A model generated the notes under the pieces. That model searched no databases. It was given only the letters and a program-made list of their open reading frames with translations, and was not told the origin of the DNA. Below, piece by piece: positions 1-11,709 of a DNA stretch of 64,000 nt; the stretch's first letter is position 1, and every line of letters begins with the position of its first letter. The stretch comes from Dichetophora obliterata (Eukaryota; Arthropoda; Insecta; Diptera; Sciomyzidae). Location: the NCBI GenBank assembly GCA_963920525.1, contig OY986435.1:269116074-269180073 (forward strand). The letters run 5' to 3'. A program made the position numbers and the translations under genes.

Positions 1-1002
1 TTTGAACATCCAGAAGAATCTTCTGTTCATCTGCTGTTCATCTTTTTTTAAATTAAATACCATTTTCGTTTTCATTTCTGCATCCTAATGTCTAATAAAA
101 TGTATGATTCATTTATGTTCCAAAAATGCTTGAGTAATTTGTTTTGTACAATTTCTCAGCTACAAAGACAAAACACATTTATAGTATAGTTATAGAACAA
201 TGCATCTTTGAATTGTTTCTAATCCTATTTTGGTGGCTTCAATTCAAAACCGACAGGCTATTTACCACTAGCGTTACAAATTTTTTTTTTGCAGATCTTA
301 TTTACTACATAAAAGGCAAGCATGCTGCTCCGCACCCAATATTGCTCAAACTGTAATAATTGGTTGGCATTATTATAGTATTTTTACAACATATACTGTC
401 CTGAAAAACGTTCAGCCTAAAAGTATGCACATGAAGCGGTTGACCGAAGTCTGTAATTTTTTTTTGTGTTGGACAGTGTTATTAGTTGATGATATTATCT
501 TTAAAAACCAAATGGGAGGAAAATATGCAATTATTTCAATTGCTTATCAAGTTTCCTGACAAACACTATGTTTACCTTAGAAAAGATTATTTTTGTTTTT
601 CTTCATTTATATTTACAATCTATCCATAGAATAACAAGCAAATGTCATAATTATTATAAACATAACAATTAACACATGTAGATTTTCACTCCATTGAGTA
701 AGATCACTGTAAAAATAATTAAATAACAATAAGGTATGTACATTAGAGCGTATCGAAATAGAATTCGATCGAAAAAGAGGTCTTAAAAGTTGCATAGGGT
801 TGAAAATATCACAAAAAAAAAAAAAAAATTTAGGGAAAGAAGGATATCTTCCTCTCCCTCAAGAACAAAGTTTTTTTTTTTTTGAGAAAAACAGTAAAAA
901 ATAACGATCTTAAAATGCTTAGATTTTTGTAAAAAATCCTACATATGTCTTAAAGCAAAAGTAAATATAAACTTAAACTAGCAATATATTATCAAATACG
1001 AT
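1..1002. other. Anonymous AT-rich DNA, no gene seen
   Basis: There are only short chance reading frames, homopolymer A/T runs (for example near 820 and 870) and no recognisable domain. I see no support for a gene here. Confidence 0.6.
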
Positions 1003-1863
1003 GCCACTCTTGATTGAGTGAGGTGAAGTCTGCTGAAGTTTGGGACAGTTGTGGATCAACCAAAGCTTCGCAACTCCTGAAATGTGTTTGGGATCGTTGT
1101 CCTGAGAGAATGCAAAGTTGTCTAGAATGCCTAATTTTTCTGCGCTCTAGACAAACCTGTCCATTTAGCCATCTTTAAAATGCAGATTGCCTACCCCAGC
1201 ACTGGACATACAGCCCCAAACCATTACAGAACCACCACCGTGCTTAACTGCAGCACGCGTGTTTCTTGGTTCGAATTCGGCATTTGTTTGACGACACACA
1301 TGCGGCTTCCCGTCCAATCCGTGCAGGTTAAATTTGCTCTCATCTGTATAAAGAACCTTTAAAATGAAGCAAACAATTAGAATAATATCATCATTGATTA
1401 TTGAAAATGCGTTTGTTTTCAGCAAATATTCTTTAGCAAATTTTATACGAAGTTGTTTATTTTTAGAGCTAATAAGTGGCTTTTTCCTCGCGATTTATCC
1501 GTAAAAGTTGTGTCTGTGCAAACAATTGCGAATCGTGTTGACGCAAACATCTTTTCCGGTGAATTCTTTTAAGAAAATTTGCAATTCTTTTGCGCTTTTG
1601 AATGGATCTTTTTTTATTGCCACTCTTTCTTCTCTTTTATTAAGAATTTTTCCTTGGCCTTATCTGCTCTTGTATGAAAGTCCAAATTCTTCACGGTACC
1701 TTTTAATAATGTCGTGGACAGTGGATCGACTTTTTCCGACAAATTCAGAAATTTCCCGCACTGTCTTTACTTCTGCATTTAATTTGACAATAAGCTGTCT
1801 GACTTCAAAAGTAGCTTGTTTTCCTCTTGGAGTCATAAAGTAAAGCACACAAAACTGTTCCAA
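1003..1863 (-). pseudogene. Tc1-like transposase pseudogene
   Basis: Read on the minus strand, this is a decayed Tc1-family DDE transposase, the enzyme that cuts and pastes its own element at TA sites. The N-terminus (1863 to 1660) has a helix-turn-helix with KSRSTVHDIIKRYREEFG. After frameshifts comes the catalytic core: TDESKF with the first catalytic Asp, HGGGSVMVWGCMSSAGVG (about 1225-1170), and further down a DNDPKH motif carrying the second Asp (about 1090). In-frame stops and frameshifts interrupt it. The C-terminal part with the third acidic residue (usually in a PDLNPIEH-type motif) is missing, so it cannot encode an active enzyme. I could not identify terminal inverted repeats. Family call is firm; exact ends are not. 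Confidence 0.85.
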
Positions 1864-2816
1864 TCTAAATTAACTACTGAATGGAAGGAAACAGTTCAAT
1901 AGACTAATATGCAAAATCATAATTAGAAAAAAATAACTACTCTCAATTTTAACGGTGTTTTTTTGCTTGCTTGGTATTGTGTCCGATTATTTGTTGAACA
2001 GAAGAAACTAAGCTCTTTGACTTAATCGAAACCAGTTTAGTCTGAATGAAGTTTTTTTTGTTGTATTTTCGACATGATCATAATAGCGACAAGGTAAATA
2101 AACGACATACCAATTTTTTTTTATTCCAGCTACTTCGTAATAATTATATATTTAATAAAACTAAAATTTTTGTCCGATTATTCGTTGGATTCACTGTATA
2201 TAAGAAGATTTTATTACAAATTACATTCAGAGTAGAAGAAAATGCGTAATACCTGTGACACATTGGCAGACTTAAACTTGTTTAAATCGCTTTTCTAGTT
2301 TAATTTTCTGATAAACTATGTTTAGAATTCGTTTAGTCAAAACTAGTTTCCGAAAGTCGTTTATTACAGCTAAACGAGTTTTAACAGCTGATTTTGATAT
2401 TCTTCTTTCTACACTTTCGTTGATAGCTACTGTGCTCTCTCTCAAGCACACACGCTGAAATTTTACGATTAAAGTGTTGTTCGCTCGCCCATTGCTTCTA
2501 TATTTTTCGTTATTTTTTTTAAACTAGTTCAGAAAAATATTGAGTGTGTCATCCCCAATAGTTATATTTTAAACTACAAAAGATAACCAAGATTACCTAT
2601 GCCAATGTGTCAAAGCTATTAGGAATTTCGTTCCTGACGGGGTTCTCCGATCGCACCGCTTTTTTTTCTAAAGATCTTTGAATAAATGTGATACGGACTA
2701 TTTTTGGTAAGGACTCGACTTTGGCGCTTGAAAGATCCATTAGAATACATTCAAAACTAATAAAAATGTTAATTACAAACAATAAGTAATAAATCCATAT
2801 CATGGTTCACAATAAA
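1864..2816. other. Intergenic DNA between Tc1 remnant and transporter gene
   Basis: AT-rich sequence without a supported gene. The part nearest 2816 lies just beyond the transporter's polyadenylation signal. Confidence 0.5.
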
Positions 2817-2822
2817 TTTATT
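2817..2822 (-). terminator. Polyadenylation signal of the transporter gene
   Basis: The minus strand reads AATAAA about 80 bases downstream of the transporter stop codon at 2905-2907. The spacing suits a short 3' UTR. The motif is common in AT-rich DNA, so this rests on position. Confidence 0.5.
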
Positions 2823-2904
2823 TAGATTATATATTAGTATGTATGAATATGATTTAAACAGTCATAAAAACGTAGTTTTTTATAAATTGGCCTGTACACG
2901 TTCC

Positions 2905-5065
2905 TTAGGATTTTTTGAAAGGGTATTGAAGGTCCAAATGGCTTGTCGCGAACAAGCTGGGTTTTTGTTGTGGCTCAACATCAAGCGGCAAGTAATACAC
3001 ACACACTATGCAAACTACAAAAAAGTCGTTATTTTGGACTTTTACAGCCAAAAATCCGTTAGAACGAACTCACCGACAACGAATGCGAGAAACAATAGCA
3101 TTGTCAAAAAGCAAACTGGTTCATAAAGAAGGCCCATTGTCCAGCTGCCTAAAACGGCACCAAAACGTCCTGCCATCATACACAGGCAAATTACAGTTCC
3201 TCTGTGTAAAGATGTAAGCCTTGATGAAGCATTGCTTAAAACCTGCTATGATATTTGCTAACCTGCAATTTGTGGGAATCATGTGGACCAGACCACCGCT
3301 CATAACCGCTATTAACAAAGCGGGTAACGAGATAAAGACAATCAGCACAAAAAGAGACGCTATAGTTTCATTTATAAAGAACAGGGAAAAACCAAAACAT
3401 CCTGCAACAATCAGCTCTGACAACAACGCCTTCTTACGACTTAAAAATTGCAAAACAACTCCTTGCAGGACAAACGAAGAGGTATAGAAAACACCCAGAG
3501 CGATAGAGTCAAAAGCGCCTATATGTTTGACTTCGATGGTGCACACCTACAGCGTTCAAGAGGACAACTTTAGGCTGCTTTTCAACTATTTTATGTGGAA
3601 TAAAAAGATTTAACTATCATGAGTATGCTTGCTTACGTGGCTGTCATGAGCACTTTCCAGGTATTGGGAGATGTCACATATCGCAAGCTGGGTGGTATTA
3701 TATTCATTCGCTCTAACAGTACCCCGTATCGTGGGGTACCAGAGACCCAATCCATTACCACTAAAAGATAAAAACAAAACTTGATTTAAATAAATCTGAT
3801 GTAAGCTTGTAAAAGATATAATAGCATCTATTTCGTATGCATAGCAACTGGATATTACATAAAGAGCAATCCAAGCATGACCAAAGCGCTGACTAAAAAT
3901 TTCTGCAAAATGGGTTTTTTGAAAACGGGTCTTGTTTTCTGCTTAATATCCGCAAAAGATCTAAAAAAAGCATTATTTCAATGTGCAGCTAAAAGAAAGT
4001 CTCACCTACAAAAGGCGTTCCTTAGACCGGTTCGGCACTGATATGGAGATATCTTCGGGACTGAGATCGGGATAGAGAACGCCTAAGCTAACACCAGTGT
4101 GTTTCATAGAAACCCAGTCTATAGCTGCGTAAGCTTCTTTAGCCTTTCCCACGGTCAGTAAGTATTCTGGACTCTCGGGCAGAAAAATCAGGCTTATAGC
4201 AGCAATTAAGCCGGGTAGATTGTAGAGTATCAGCTGCAAACGCCATGGTACAAAATCAAGACTTCCAGTAATGTGTAGACGCCATTTTTGTGGTAATAGA
4301 ATGAATCCAATAGCTTGTTGAAAGATATTGAAATAAATTGTACAGGTTTTTTAAATTGTTGAGAAATATCTAAAAACTTACTTGGACAATAAATCGAACT
4401 TGTGGCGGCAACCATATACAAGTAGTTCATTACAGCAGTTAGATTTGTGTGCGTACAAAATTCGCCCAAATATAACGGTGTTATAGACGAAGGTCCTGCT
4501 AAACTGTAGGTACAATTATAGATCCTTCAATATTTTTCACCACAGCTAATTCTTACTCCCAATCGACTTACAAAATGCCATTTAAAAAACGCATCACCAC
4601 AAACGACCAATAATCGGCCATAAATACCGAGACGAACGAAAAAGCACTAGCCGAAAATGTCGATATAAGCAGCATAGAGCGACGTCCTTGAGAATCGCAC
4701 AAATAGCCCCAGAAAAACGATGAGGCTATTATTCCTGAAAGAAATAAGAAATTAATGTGTTGACTTGAACTTCAATAAGCGAGCACTTGTTCTATTTCCT
4801 CACCCACCCATGAAACTAGCGGTTGTAAAAATTCCCTTTTTGAATGCGTCCATATCTAAGTCGCAAGTTGCATCAACAGCCACCATGCCCAAGCCCATGG
4901 TTTCATCAATAACAACCATTAATAGTAAGCCGGATGTGAAAAAAATTCTCAGATCTATGCTGCCCGCACCTAGCCGCAAGGAAATTGAATTCACTTCAAA
5001 TAGGGTTAAGTTTTATGCTTACCAACTTTTGTTAGCATCTCGTCTAAGTCGTAGGCCACATCCAT
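2905..5065 (-). CDS. SV2/SVOP-like major facilitator transporter, 10 exons, intact
   Basis: Predicted 12-helix membrane transporter of the synaptic-vesicle-glycoprotein-2-like (SV2/SVOP) branch of the MFS; the substrate is unknown. Exons from the start: 5065-5023, 4969-4808, 4734-4572, 4503-4382, 4313-4010, 3960-3859, 3760-3637, 3546-3263, 3219-3074, 3014-2905. All introns are GT..AG, the phases join exactly, and the sum is 1560 nt (519 aa plus stop), a usual length for the family. The start ATG follows an in-frame TAA. Signatures: MDVAYDLDEMLTKVG at the N-terminus; DETMGLG and TCDLDMD in helix 1 and loop (exon 2); the MFS motif GYLCDSQGRR (78-87); LYLGEF in exon 4; LPESPEYLL (208-216) after helix 6; GNGLGLWYPTI in exon 7; RGTVICLCMMAGRFGAVLG (441-459). 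One weak donor (GTAGGT after exon 5) is supported by frame. No stop or frameshift is seen, in contrast to the decayed sequence around it. Family call is firm; the orthologue is not assigned. Confidence 0.9.
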
Positions 5066-5408
5066 GCTGAACAATTGTGGTATCACTAGAATTTTTAAGG
5101 AAGTTGTTCCCAAGACAAACTGTTAACAATTCCTTGACAGTTAAAAAATGTAATAAAGAAAAATAATGCCCACTCAGAATATTGTTTCGAAACAACTTTG
5201 ATATGTTTTCGAAATTAAATGTCAATCAATTACTTTATTCACAAAATACCCGCTGAATGCATTCTTTTAAAATTATTGTTAAATTTTAAAAAGTACGATT
5301 GTAAAAAATATAACAATCGCGTAGCTAAAATTCTCTTACAACAATTTTTATTGTACGAATGTTAAATTTACAGTCAGTTTTTAAATGTTCAGTTCAACAA
5401 TACGATTA
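5066..5408. promoter_or_regulatory. Upstream region of the transporter gene
   Basis: This is the only space between the transporter start codon and the next transposon, so any proximal promoter and 5' UTR should lie here. It is AT-rich; I cannot pick out a TATA box or initiator with confidence. Confidence 0.3.
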
Positions 5409-6241
5409 TTGTAAGTCATTGGCGTAGCAGGCGGGGGGAAAGCGGGCAGATTCCCCCGCTTATTTAGCTAGATAAACAATTTAACAAAGAAAACTTCAAA
5501 AGTTTTTTAAAAATATCAGTTTTTTTTACAACGATAATATTTTTGTATTTTATATATTGCTCTTCTTTCTCTCTTCTTCATAAGCATGCTTTCGGATAAC
5601 CATTTTCTTTCTCTGTGTTTGTAAAAATATAGAACAAAATGTAGAGTTTCTACTGCAATTCCAATTTGAAAAAAAATCGGATACACTGAAAAAAACTATT
5701 CATTGAAGTTGAAAAACTTGTTGCTTTGGTTTTGACTGTGCCTGCTGCATCAGCAGCTTCATCTGAGCGTTCATTTAGTGCACTAAGACGGCTTAAAACG
5801 TATCTTTGAGCAACTATGACACAGAAACGACTCACGGCTCACTCATACACATTCACAAAGATAAAACCGAAGAATTGAACTTGATTGACGTGGTGAAAGA
5901 TTTTTTTTCTTGCAAAGACAGAAAGAAACATTTTGGAAGAATTTAAATTGATATAACTTTTTGTACCTTTTTGCATTTAAACCATGTAAAGATATACCTT
6001 AGTCTTGCTTTATAAAAGCAGCAATTATTTCTTATATTTTCATATTACGATTTCGAAAGATCCTTTAAAAAATGGTCTCTAATATCGAAATTGGAAAAAC
6101 TTTTAAAAATAATGAAATTTTAATACTTTTTATTCAGTTTTATTATTTTCTCATTTTAAAACTAAAATATAAAATTTGTTGATTTTTTTGCACCCCCATT
6201 TGTACTGACCCCCCAGATGAAATTAGCTTCCGACGCGCTTG
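5409..6241 (+). mobile_element. hAT-like element, copy 1, with 8-bp target duplication
   Basis: The element runs from 5417 (CATTGGCGTAGCAGG) to 6241 (ending GACGCGCTTG). The ends are imperfect inverted repeats. The 8-bp target duplication TTGTAAGT lies at 5409-5416 on the left. On the right it is completed only after the younger hAT (6246-10723) is removed, at 10728-10735. The interior (about 5640-5945) keeps a piece of the C-terminal hAT dimerisation region, ASAASSERSF and ALRRLKTYL, followed by a stop. A second copy sits inverted at 33530-34611, and by comparison this copy has lost sequence near 5555. The protein piece resembles ZMYM1-like hAT transposases. Confidence 0.8.
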
Positions 6242-6403
6242 TTGTTAGGGATGCAAACGATACATCGATAGTATATCGTCGATACATCGGTCTGAAAAGG
6301 AAAATCATTGATATCGTTCGCTCATTTTTAGCCTAATATATATCGAACGAAAAATAACCCGAACGATGACTATTCTGCAGCGCAGTCGCGATTTATATTT
6401 GGG

Positions 6404-7160
6404 CCTATTCTGCAAAATCTGTAATGAAAACATTCTGTTATTCTATTATGGTTTCCCATAAAAATTTTTGAGCTGTCAAAAAATCTGTTACGAGACCAAA
6501 ATTCGTATTCTGCACTACAATTTTTTATTAAATCTGTTATAATCATAGCAGATTTTTCAAACTGTCAAAAAATATTTTACAAAATCTTTTATTTGCTATT
6601 CTGCATGATAAAATCTGCTTTGAAATCTGTTATAAAAGACATTAGAATAAAAGATACTTTTTTTTGTCTTTTATCGTAACAAATTTTTAGAAAGTGAACA
6701 TTTTGGTCTGAAAAATTGACGTCTATTTACGAATTTCATTAAGAGTGGCTCATAAAAGGATTCAAATGTAAGATTATATTTATAAGATTATAAATGTGTG
6801 TTTTAAAGACAAGTCTTAAATAGAAGAAACCACCGGGCCACTTTACTGGAGTTACGCCTAAATAGCAAACCGTTCGATCTTCCTGACGTGCGTTTCGTGC
6901 AGCTTTTTAGGTTGGACAAAGTGAATGTGCGCTTGCATTTTGTATGCATGTCCAATAATTTATTTTTATTGACAGCAAACAGCTGTTTCATAACAGAAGT
7001 TAACGGAACTGTAATACATTTTTGTTTTCGAAAATTGATAACAGGGTGCCATAAAAGTTCGAAGGGCAGAATACCAATTTGAACAGATCTTTTATGGTCG
7101 GCATCTTTTACGATTGATAACAGAAAATGTGTAACAGAATAACAGAGTTCGCCGAGTTTA
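6404..7160. repeat. Repeat rich in TTCTGTTATTCT motifs inside the outer hAT
   Basis: The stretch starts with GGCCTATTCTGCAAAATCTG and ends near AACAGAATAACAGAG. CTGTTATTCT and AAATCTGTTA motifs recur in both orientations throughout. It looks like a separate MITE-type insertion, but I could not find a convincing target duplication. Confidence 0.4.
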
Positions 7161-7483
7161 TTATATCATAGTATATCACATAAGCGAAGTCGTCATATTA
7201 TATACTAGTCATATTATATATTTAATTTTATAAAAAAAAACTGTGTTCATTATGAACAAAAAACACCCGGTTTTTTTTTTGAGGTCGAAAGAAAAATTAT
7301 AAAAAAAGAAATTTTTCATACAAAATACAAAAATGTTGTCCATTCTTTTTTTAAAAATTATGTTTTTGTAACTTTTTCTACGTCGATACTTTGTAAGCAA
7401 CAATTCTTTCTTTCATATTTTATAATAGAGTGCAAATACAAAATATGTAATCTATAAAAAAAACTTATATTTTCGGTCTTAAT

Positions 7484-10400
7484 TAGGCCTGTGCGAGTTC
7501 TTCGAACGGCGAGTAATTCGTGTCGATTCGAGTCGAATACCTCGACTCGAAACTCGAAATGAAAATCTCGTATTTTCGAGTAACTCGTTTGAGCGAAAAA
7601 TTCCAAAATTGTCGAATAACTCGCGAATTTCGAGTTTTTCCGAATAATTAAACAAACAAACTGTGTTTTTAGATTATCTTTCAATTTTAGCTTACATACT
7701 TTTTTAAGTCTAAGAAAATACTCCAGTTATTTTGAACATTTCGCAGATTCATAACTGAACGGTGTTCTTTAGCATGAGGTGTTTTTTTATTCAAGTGCAA
7801 GTGAATAACGAAATTATATTGATTTTATAGATTATTGATAAGAATGAAACAACAGTGTGTTAATATATCTTTAAGTGACGAAAATCGCGATGAACTTGAA
7901 CAGTCTGTGTTAAATAAGCAACGTAGTATTGCTTGGCCATATTTCAAGTTGTGTACGGAAGGTTACAAAAGAGGAATTTGCAATTATTGTGCAAGTGCAA
8001 TAAGACTCCCACTCGGTATATTGTGCAGAAAAAGTTAAAGATTATTTTTTTTTCAAAAAAAGATTTTGAGTGTTTAATTTTTATAATTTTAAAGGATCAA
8101 CTACATCAATGTTCAATCATTTAAAGGCAAAACACAGCAATGTTTGGAAGGAATGCTCTGCAAAAATACAAAAAAGAAACAATGAAGATTCTAATAATAA
8201 CTGGGGCTGACAAAAAAGGAATTAATGAACTTGTGGTGGAAATGATCGCAAAAGACCTGAGGCCTTTTTCAAGTGTTGAAGATAAGGGGCTCAGAAATCT
8301 TATGAGAAGATTGGCACCAGATTATCATCTTCCTTGTAGAACGACAGTATCCCGAAGTCTTGCTCCAAAATTATTCCAAAAAATAAAAGATAAGTTAATG
8401 GAAGATGTGGTAACTGATGTAAGATCGGAACTTAAGAGTTTATCTTTTACCACTGATTGCTGGAAATCTCGATCTGGGCACTGTTTCATATCTTTAACGC
8501 TGCATTATATGAGTAATGACTTTACGCTTAAAAATGTGACCCTGGGAATGAATCAGATCCGGAAAAGTCATACCGCAAGAAATCTAAGATTGCATTTAGA
8601 AGCAATGCTCAATGAATGGAATTTACTAAATTTGGATAACTTGCCTACATTTATTGTTACTGATAATGCTCGAAACATATCAAATGCAATTTCAGAAGGT
8701 GGATGGAAGCACATTTGCTGTTTTGCGCATACTTAACAGCTAGTTATTAATGATTCAAAACGCGATTCTGCTGGAGTTGAAGAGTTACTAGTTTAGGTAA
8801 GATCAATAGAAAAATTAAAATGTTGAAAGAAATAAATATTAATAAGTTTTAAAGAAGTTTAAAAAATTCAACATTTTGTTCTCAGATTATTAATAAATAA
8901 GAATAGTGTCTTCACATATTTAAGGGTGAAATGTATTTTTCAGAGCATTGTTTTCAATACGAATTCTTTCAATTCAAAGTAAGCTTAATTTAAAAGCAAA
9001 AGAGACAGAATATTATTTTTTTTTTTTAATCAAATATATGTTTAATTGACAGTGTCGTCGTATTGCCAGTCACTTTCACCACTCTGATCCAGCCAGGCGG
9101 GAGTTGAAAGAAGCTCAACAAGGTACGACTTCTTCTGAAAGGCCATTGCATTTGATTCAAATGGTGAAAACCAGATGGAATTCAGAGTATAAAATGCTGG
9201 AGAGAATGATTAAACTGCGAATACCACTATCACAAGTTTAAACGAATTCAACAAGTGTTGACCCTTTGTCAGGAATTGAAAGGTCACAAATAAAACATTT
9301 GATTGATGTCATGAAGCCGCTATATGATGCAACTATCATTGCTTGTGGGAGCAGGATCCGACATTATCAATGGTTTTGCCCCTACTTGAGGGAATTGAGT
9401 ATGCGCTGAATAATAAAAAAATTTAACTACGGGGCTGAAAAAGAACCTGCAAAATGTTTTTCTATAAATATGATCAAATCCTTACAAATTAGATTCGATG
9501 CAGTCAGAAATCTAAATACGTATTCAAAGGCCACATTTTTAGACCCTAGATACAAAGGATTTTTTGCGATACCAAAACATTAAATAATATAAAGTCGGAG
9601 CTTAAAGATGAAATACTTAATTTAAATAGAGCTGGAGATATTGTTGATCTTAATATATTTATCTCAGAGCGTAAGTTTCTTTACTTTATTATTAATTCTT
9701 ATTTTTTTATCGGTTAATGGTAAAGAACTAACTGGAGGAAAATGTTTCCATTTTAAAGCCAGGGTGCTCTTCCACTTAAGATTACAAAAAATAAAAGCTC
9801 CATATTGTTCTCCTTTCAGCGCTCCATTCAGGAAGATCTTCTTTTTGGGACTTTATGAAGGAACCCTTAAGTCCTCAGGAAGAAACAAACAATATCGGTC
9901 AAGATATTGAAAAAGAAATATTCCTATACGGTCATTTACCTCGGATTGCGCCTTCTGAGGATCCAGTCATATGGTGGAGAGGTGAAAAAGGCAAACTGCC
10001 TTATATATCTTCGATGGCATTAAGATACCTGCCTATTCCTTGCTCATCGGTGGAAAGCGAAAGGTTATTTTCTTCAGCTGGTGACATTGTGAACGAGCGG
10101 CGTTCATCGCTGAATGCAGAAAATGTGTCATTGCTATTATTTTTGCATAAAAACTTAAAATAATTTACATTTTTACAATACTTCTGTTTTCATTATTTTT
10201 TTAAATAAAAATAAAGCAAAATAAAGCAGCTGCATTTACAGCTCATTCTGTTCCACGCCTTATATGCATTAATTAAAACAAAAAAGCATTTCCTTGTTTA
10301 TTTTGACAATCGATCACGCTTAGCTGTAACCATTTTAGTTCGAATTGCAATCGGAATCCATATCACCATAATTACTATTGGCTGGAAAATTTACTTCGCT

Positions 10401-10572
10401 GTAAAAAAAAATTGTGACGATCGAACAATTCTCACTAAAACTCGAAACTCGAAAAATACTACGAGTTGTTCGAAAACTCGAGACAATCGTAAATGCGAAT
10501 TATTCGACTCGAGTTCGAGTCGAGTTTTACTATTCGACTCGATTCGTGATCGATGCTATTCGCACAGGCCTA
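7484..10572 (+). mobile_element. Nested hAT element (TAGGCCTGTGCGA ends) with own transposase gene
   Basis: The left end is TAGGCCTGTGCGAGTTCTTC at 7484; the right end, ATTCGCACAGGCCTA, closes at 10572. Perfect 8-bp target duplications GTCTTAAT lie at 7476-7483 and 10573-10580. Arrays of TCGAGTCGAA-type motifs occupy 7490-7640 and 10430-10560 just inside both ends. The element is about 3.1 kb and carries a decayed hAT transposase gene in the same orientation. It is younger than the outer hAT. Confidence 0.93.
7843..10163 (+). pseudogene. BED-finger hAT transposase gene, decayed, intron-containing
   Basis: Encodes a hAT transposase related to ZBED-type proteins. The N-terminal part from 7843 has the first half of a BED finger (WPYFKLC, CNYC). 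Its second half (GSTTSMFNHLKAKH, from 8095) joins in frame across a short predicted GT..AG intron ending at 8094. A frameshift near 8200 leads into the core (8210-8736): FTTDCWKSRSGHCFISLTLH, IVTDNARNI and WKHICCFAHT, then a stop. A donor at about 8796 follows a mutated TAG codon. Further core pieces lie at 9050-9420 and 9500-9650. The C-terminal dimerisation block (9855-10163) contains YLPIPCSSVESERLFSSAG and LLLFLHKNLK. Several stops and frameshifts mean it is not functional. Confidence 0.88.
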
Positions 10573-10735
10573 GTCTTAATACTAGGCCTAATACAAAAAT
10601 GAAAGCATCGGAAAAACATCGATATATCGGTCTTATAACCGATGTTTTTAAGCATCGATAATTGTCAATTGAACATCGATATTTTCAAGCATCGATGTTT
10701 TTAAGAACGATGTTGCATCCCTACTTGTTGTAAGT

Positions 10736-11073
10736 TTATCGAATAAACAATAGTTGAGTTCTTTCCAACATCCACATCTGGATTTGGATTTTGAATTTCT
10801 GCTTATGAAAAGTATTTGACAACTAGATGGCGTCAACGAAGAAAAATTGTACGTTATTTAATTTGATTTTACAGCGGAGTTACAATTGATTTTAAAGCTT
10901 TAATTGTTCGCTAATATTTTCGCCAACATTTTTTCTTTAATTTTCTCTAGCTTATTACAGAAAATAAAAAAAATTGGGCAGTTTAGCTTAATTGACTTCT
11001 ACACTTTGGTTTGAGCAGCACTCAATTTATAAACATATTTATTACTGTCAAGAAATCCTCATGCTAGTATAAA
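10736..11073. other. Host DNA between the hAT cluster and the LTR element
   Basis: AT-rich, with no gene recognised. It resumes the sequence that was interrupted at 5416. Confidence 0.5.
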
Positions 11074-11610
11074 TGTGAAAGATATTCACTTCCCAGTAGC
11101 GGATGGAATATATTCCGAATATATGAAGCATCAATTACCTTGTAATGACCACTACTTCCGACTATATTACCTTACTATGCATAAAAGGCCTTACATTTAA
11201 CATTGAATGAGATAGGAGGTAAGTGATTGCCTGCCTTCAGCATTACCTAGAAGTTATGGAGTAACATACTACTTGTATTAAGTTATAAAAATCACTGCAT
11301 TACTTTTCCTTGTATGCTACTTTACAGGTAATGAGGTATGAGTTAATTACTTCTGCTATATGCAGACGCATTACTTTTCCTTACCTGGTAATTTATTCTG
11401 TATTAGTTCTATGGTAGCCACTGGCAAATCCGCTGCTGGGTTTCTTAATATACTTTGCCTTGAATATACTTTGTATTTAATTTTCTTATGTTATCTTTTT
11501 ACTTAAAATTTGTATGTTTAAATGTATTGTTTGAAAAATATTTTCTGGGATTCTGAAAATAAACTTCGATCGAGCAACAATTCATATTAGTTTCTCCTCA
11601 CTACACTACA
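11074..11610 (+). repeat. 5' LTR (contains a MITE)
   Basis: About 187 bp of LTR sequence is split by a 349-bp MITE at 11092-11440. The distal half, from TTTCTTAATAT to CACTACACTACA, matches the 3' LTR closely. The next bases, ATTTGGGGCTC, are where a primer-binding region would be expected. Confidence 0.85.
11092..11440. mobile_element. MITE with CCCAG(T/C)AGCGGAT ends inside the 5' LTR
   Basis: The left end is CCCAGTAGCGGAT and the right end ATCCGCTGCTGGG, a 13-bp inverted repeat with one mismatch. The 3' LTR gives the empty site, ATTCACTTTCTTAAT, so the insertion duplicated TT. Inside are diverged repeats of GCATTACTTTTCCTTA and GGTAATGAGGTA type. It encodes nothing. Because the 3' LTR lacks it, it inserted after the retrotransposon did. 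Confidence 0.85.
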
Positions 11611-11709
11611 ATTTGGGGCTCAACAAATCATTTGTAAAGACTCAAGCTTTGTAAGGACTCAAGACTAAAGATTCGTAAAGACGCTAGATTTGTGAACTGA
11701 AGACTCAAG

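Larger units (their letters stand above)
6246..10723 (+). mobile_element. hAT element (TAGGGATGCAA ends, ATCGAT subterminal repeats)
   Basis: The ends are TAGGGATGCAA at 6246 and its complement TTGCATCCCTA ending at 10723. Exact 8-bp target duplications CTTGTTGT flank it at 6238-6245 and 10724-10731. Both ends are packed with ATCGAT-type palindromic motifs (6260-6370 and 10605-10710), a usual layout for subterminal transposase-binding sites in hAT elements. Its own sequence is 6246-7483 plus 10573-10723; the rest is a younger hAT. I see no transposase belonging to this outer element, so it was probably non-autonomous. It landed inside the right end of the older element at 5417. Confidence 0.9.

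Noticed and set aside
4808..5225. Upstream frame continuing from the transporter's first exon to 5225
   Set aside because: An in-frame TAA lies upstream of the ATG at 5065 in the transporter frame; the longer frame at 5019-5225 is a different phase.
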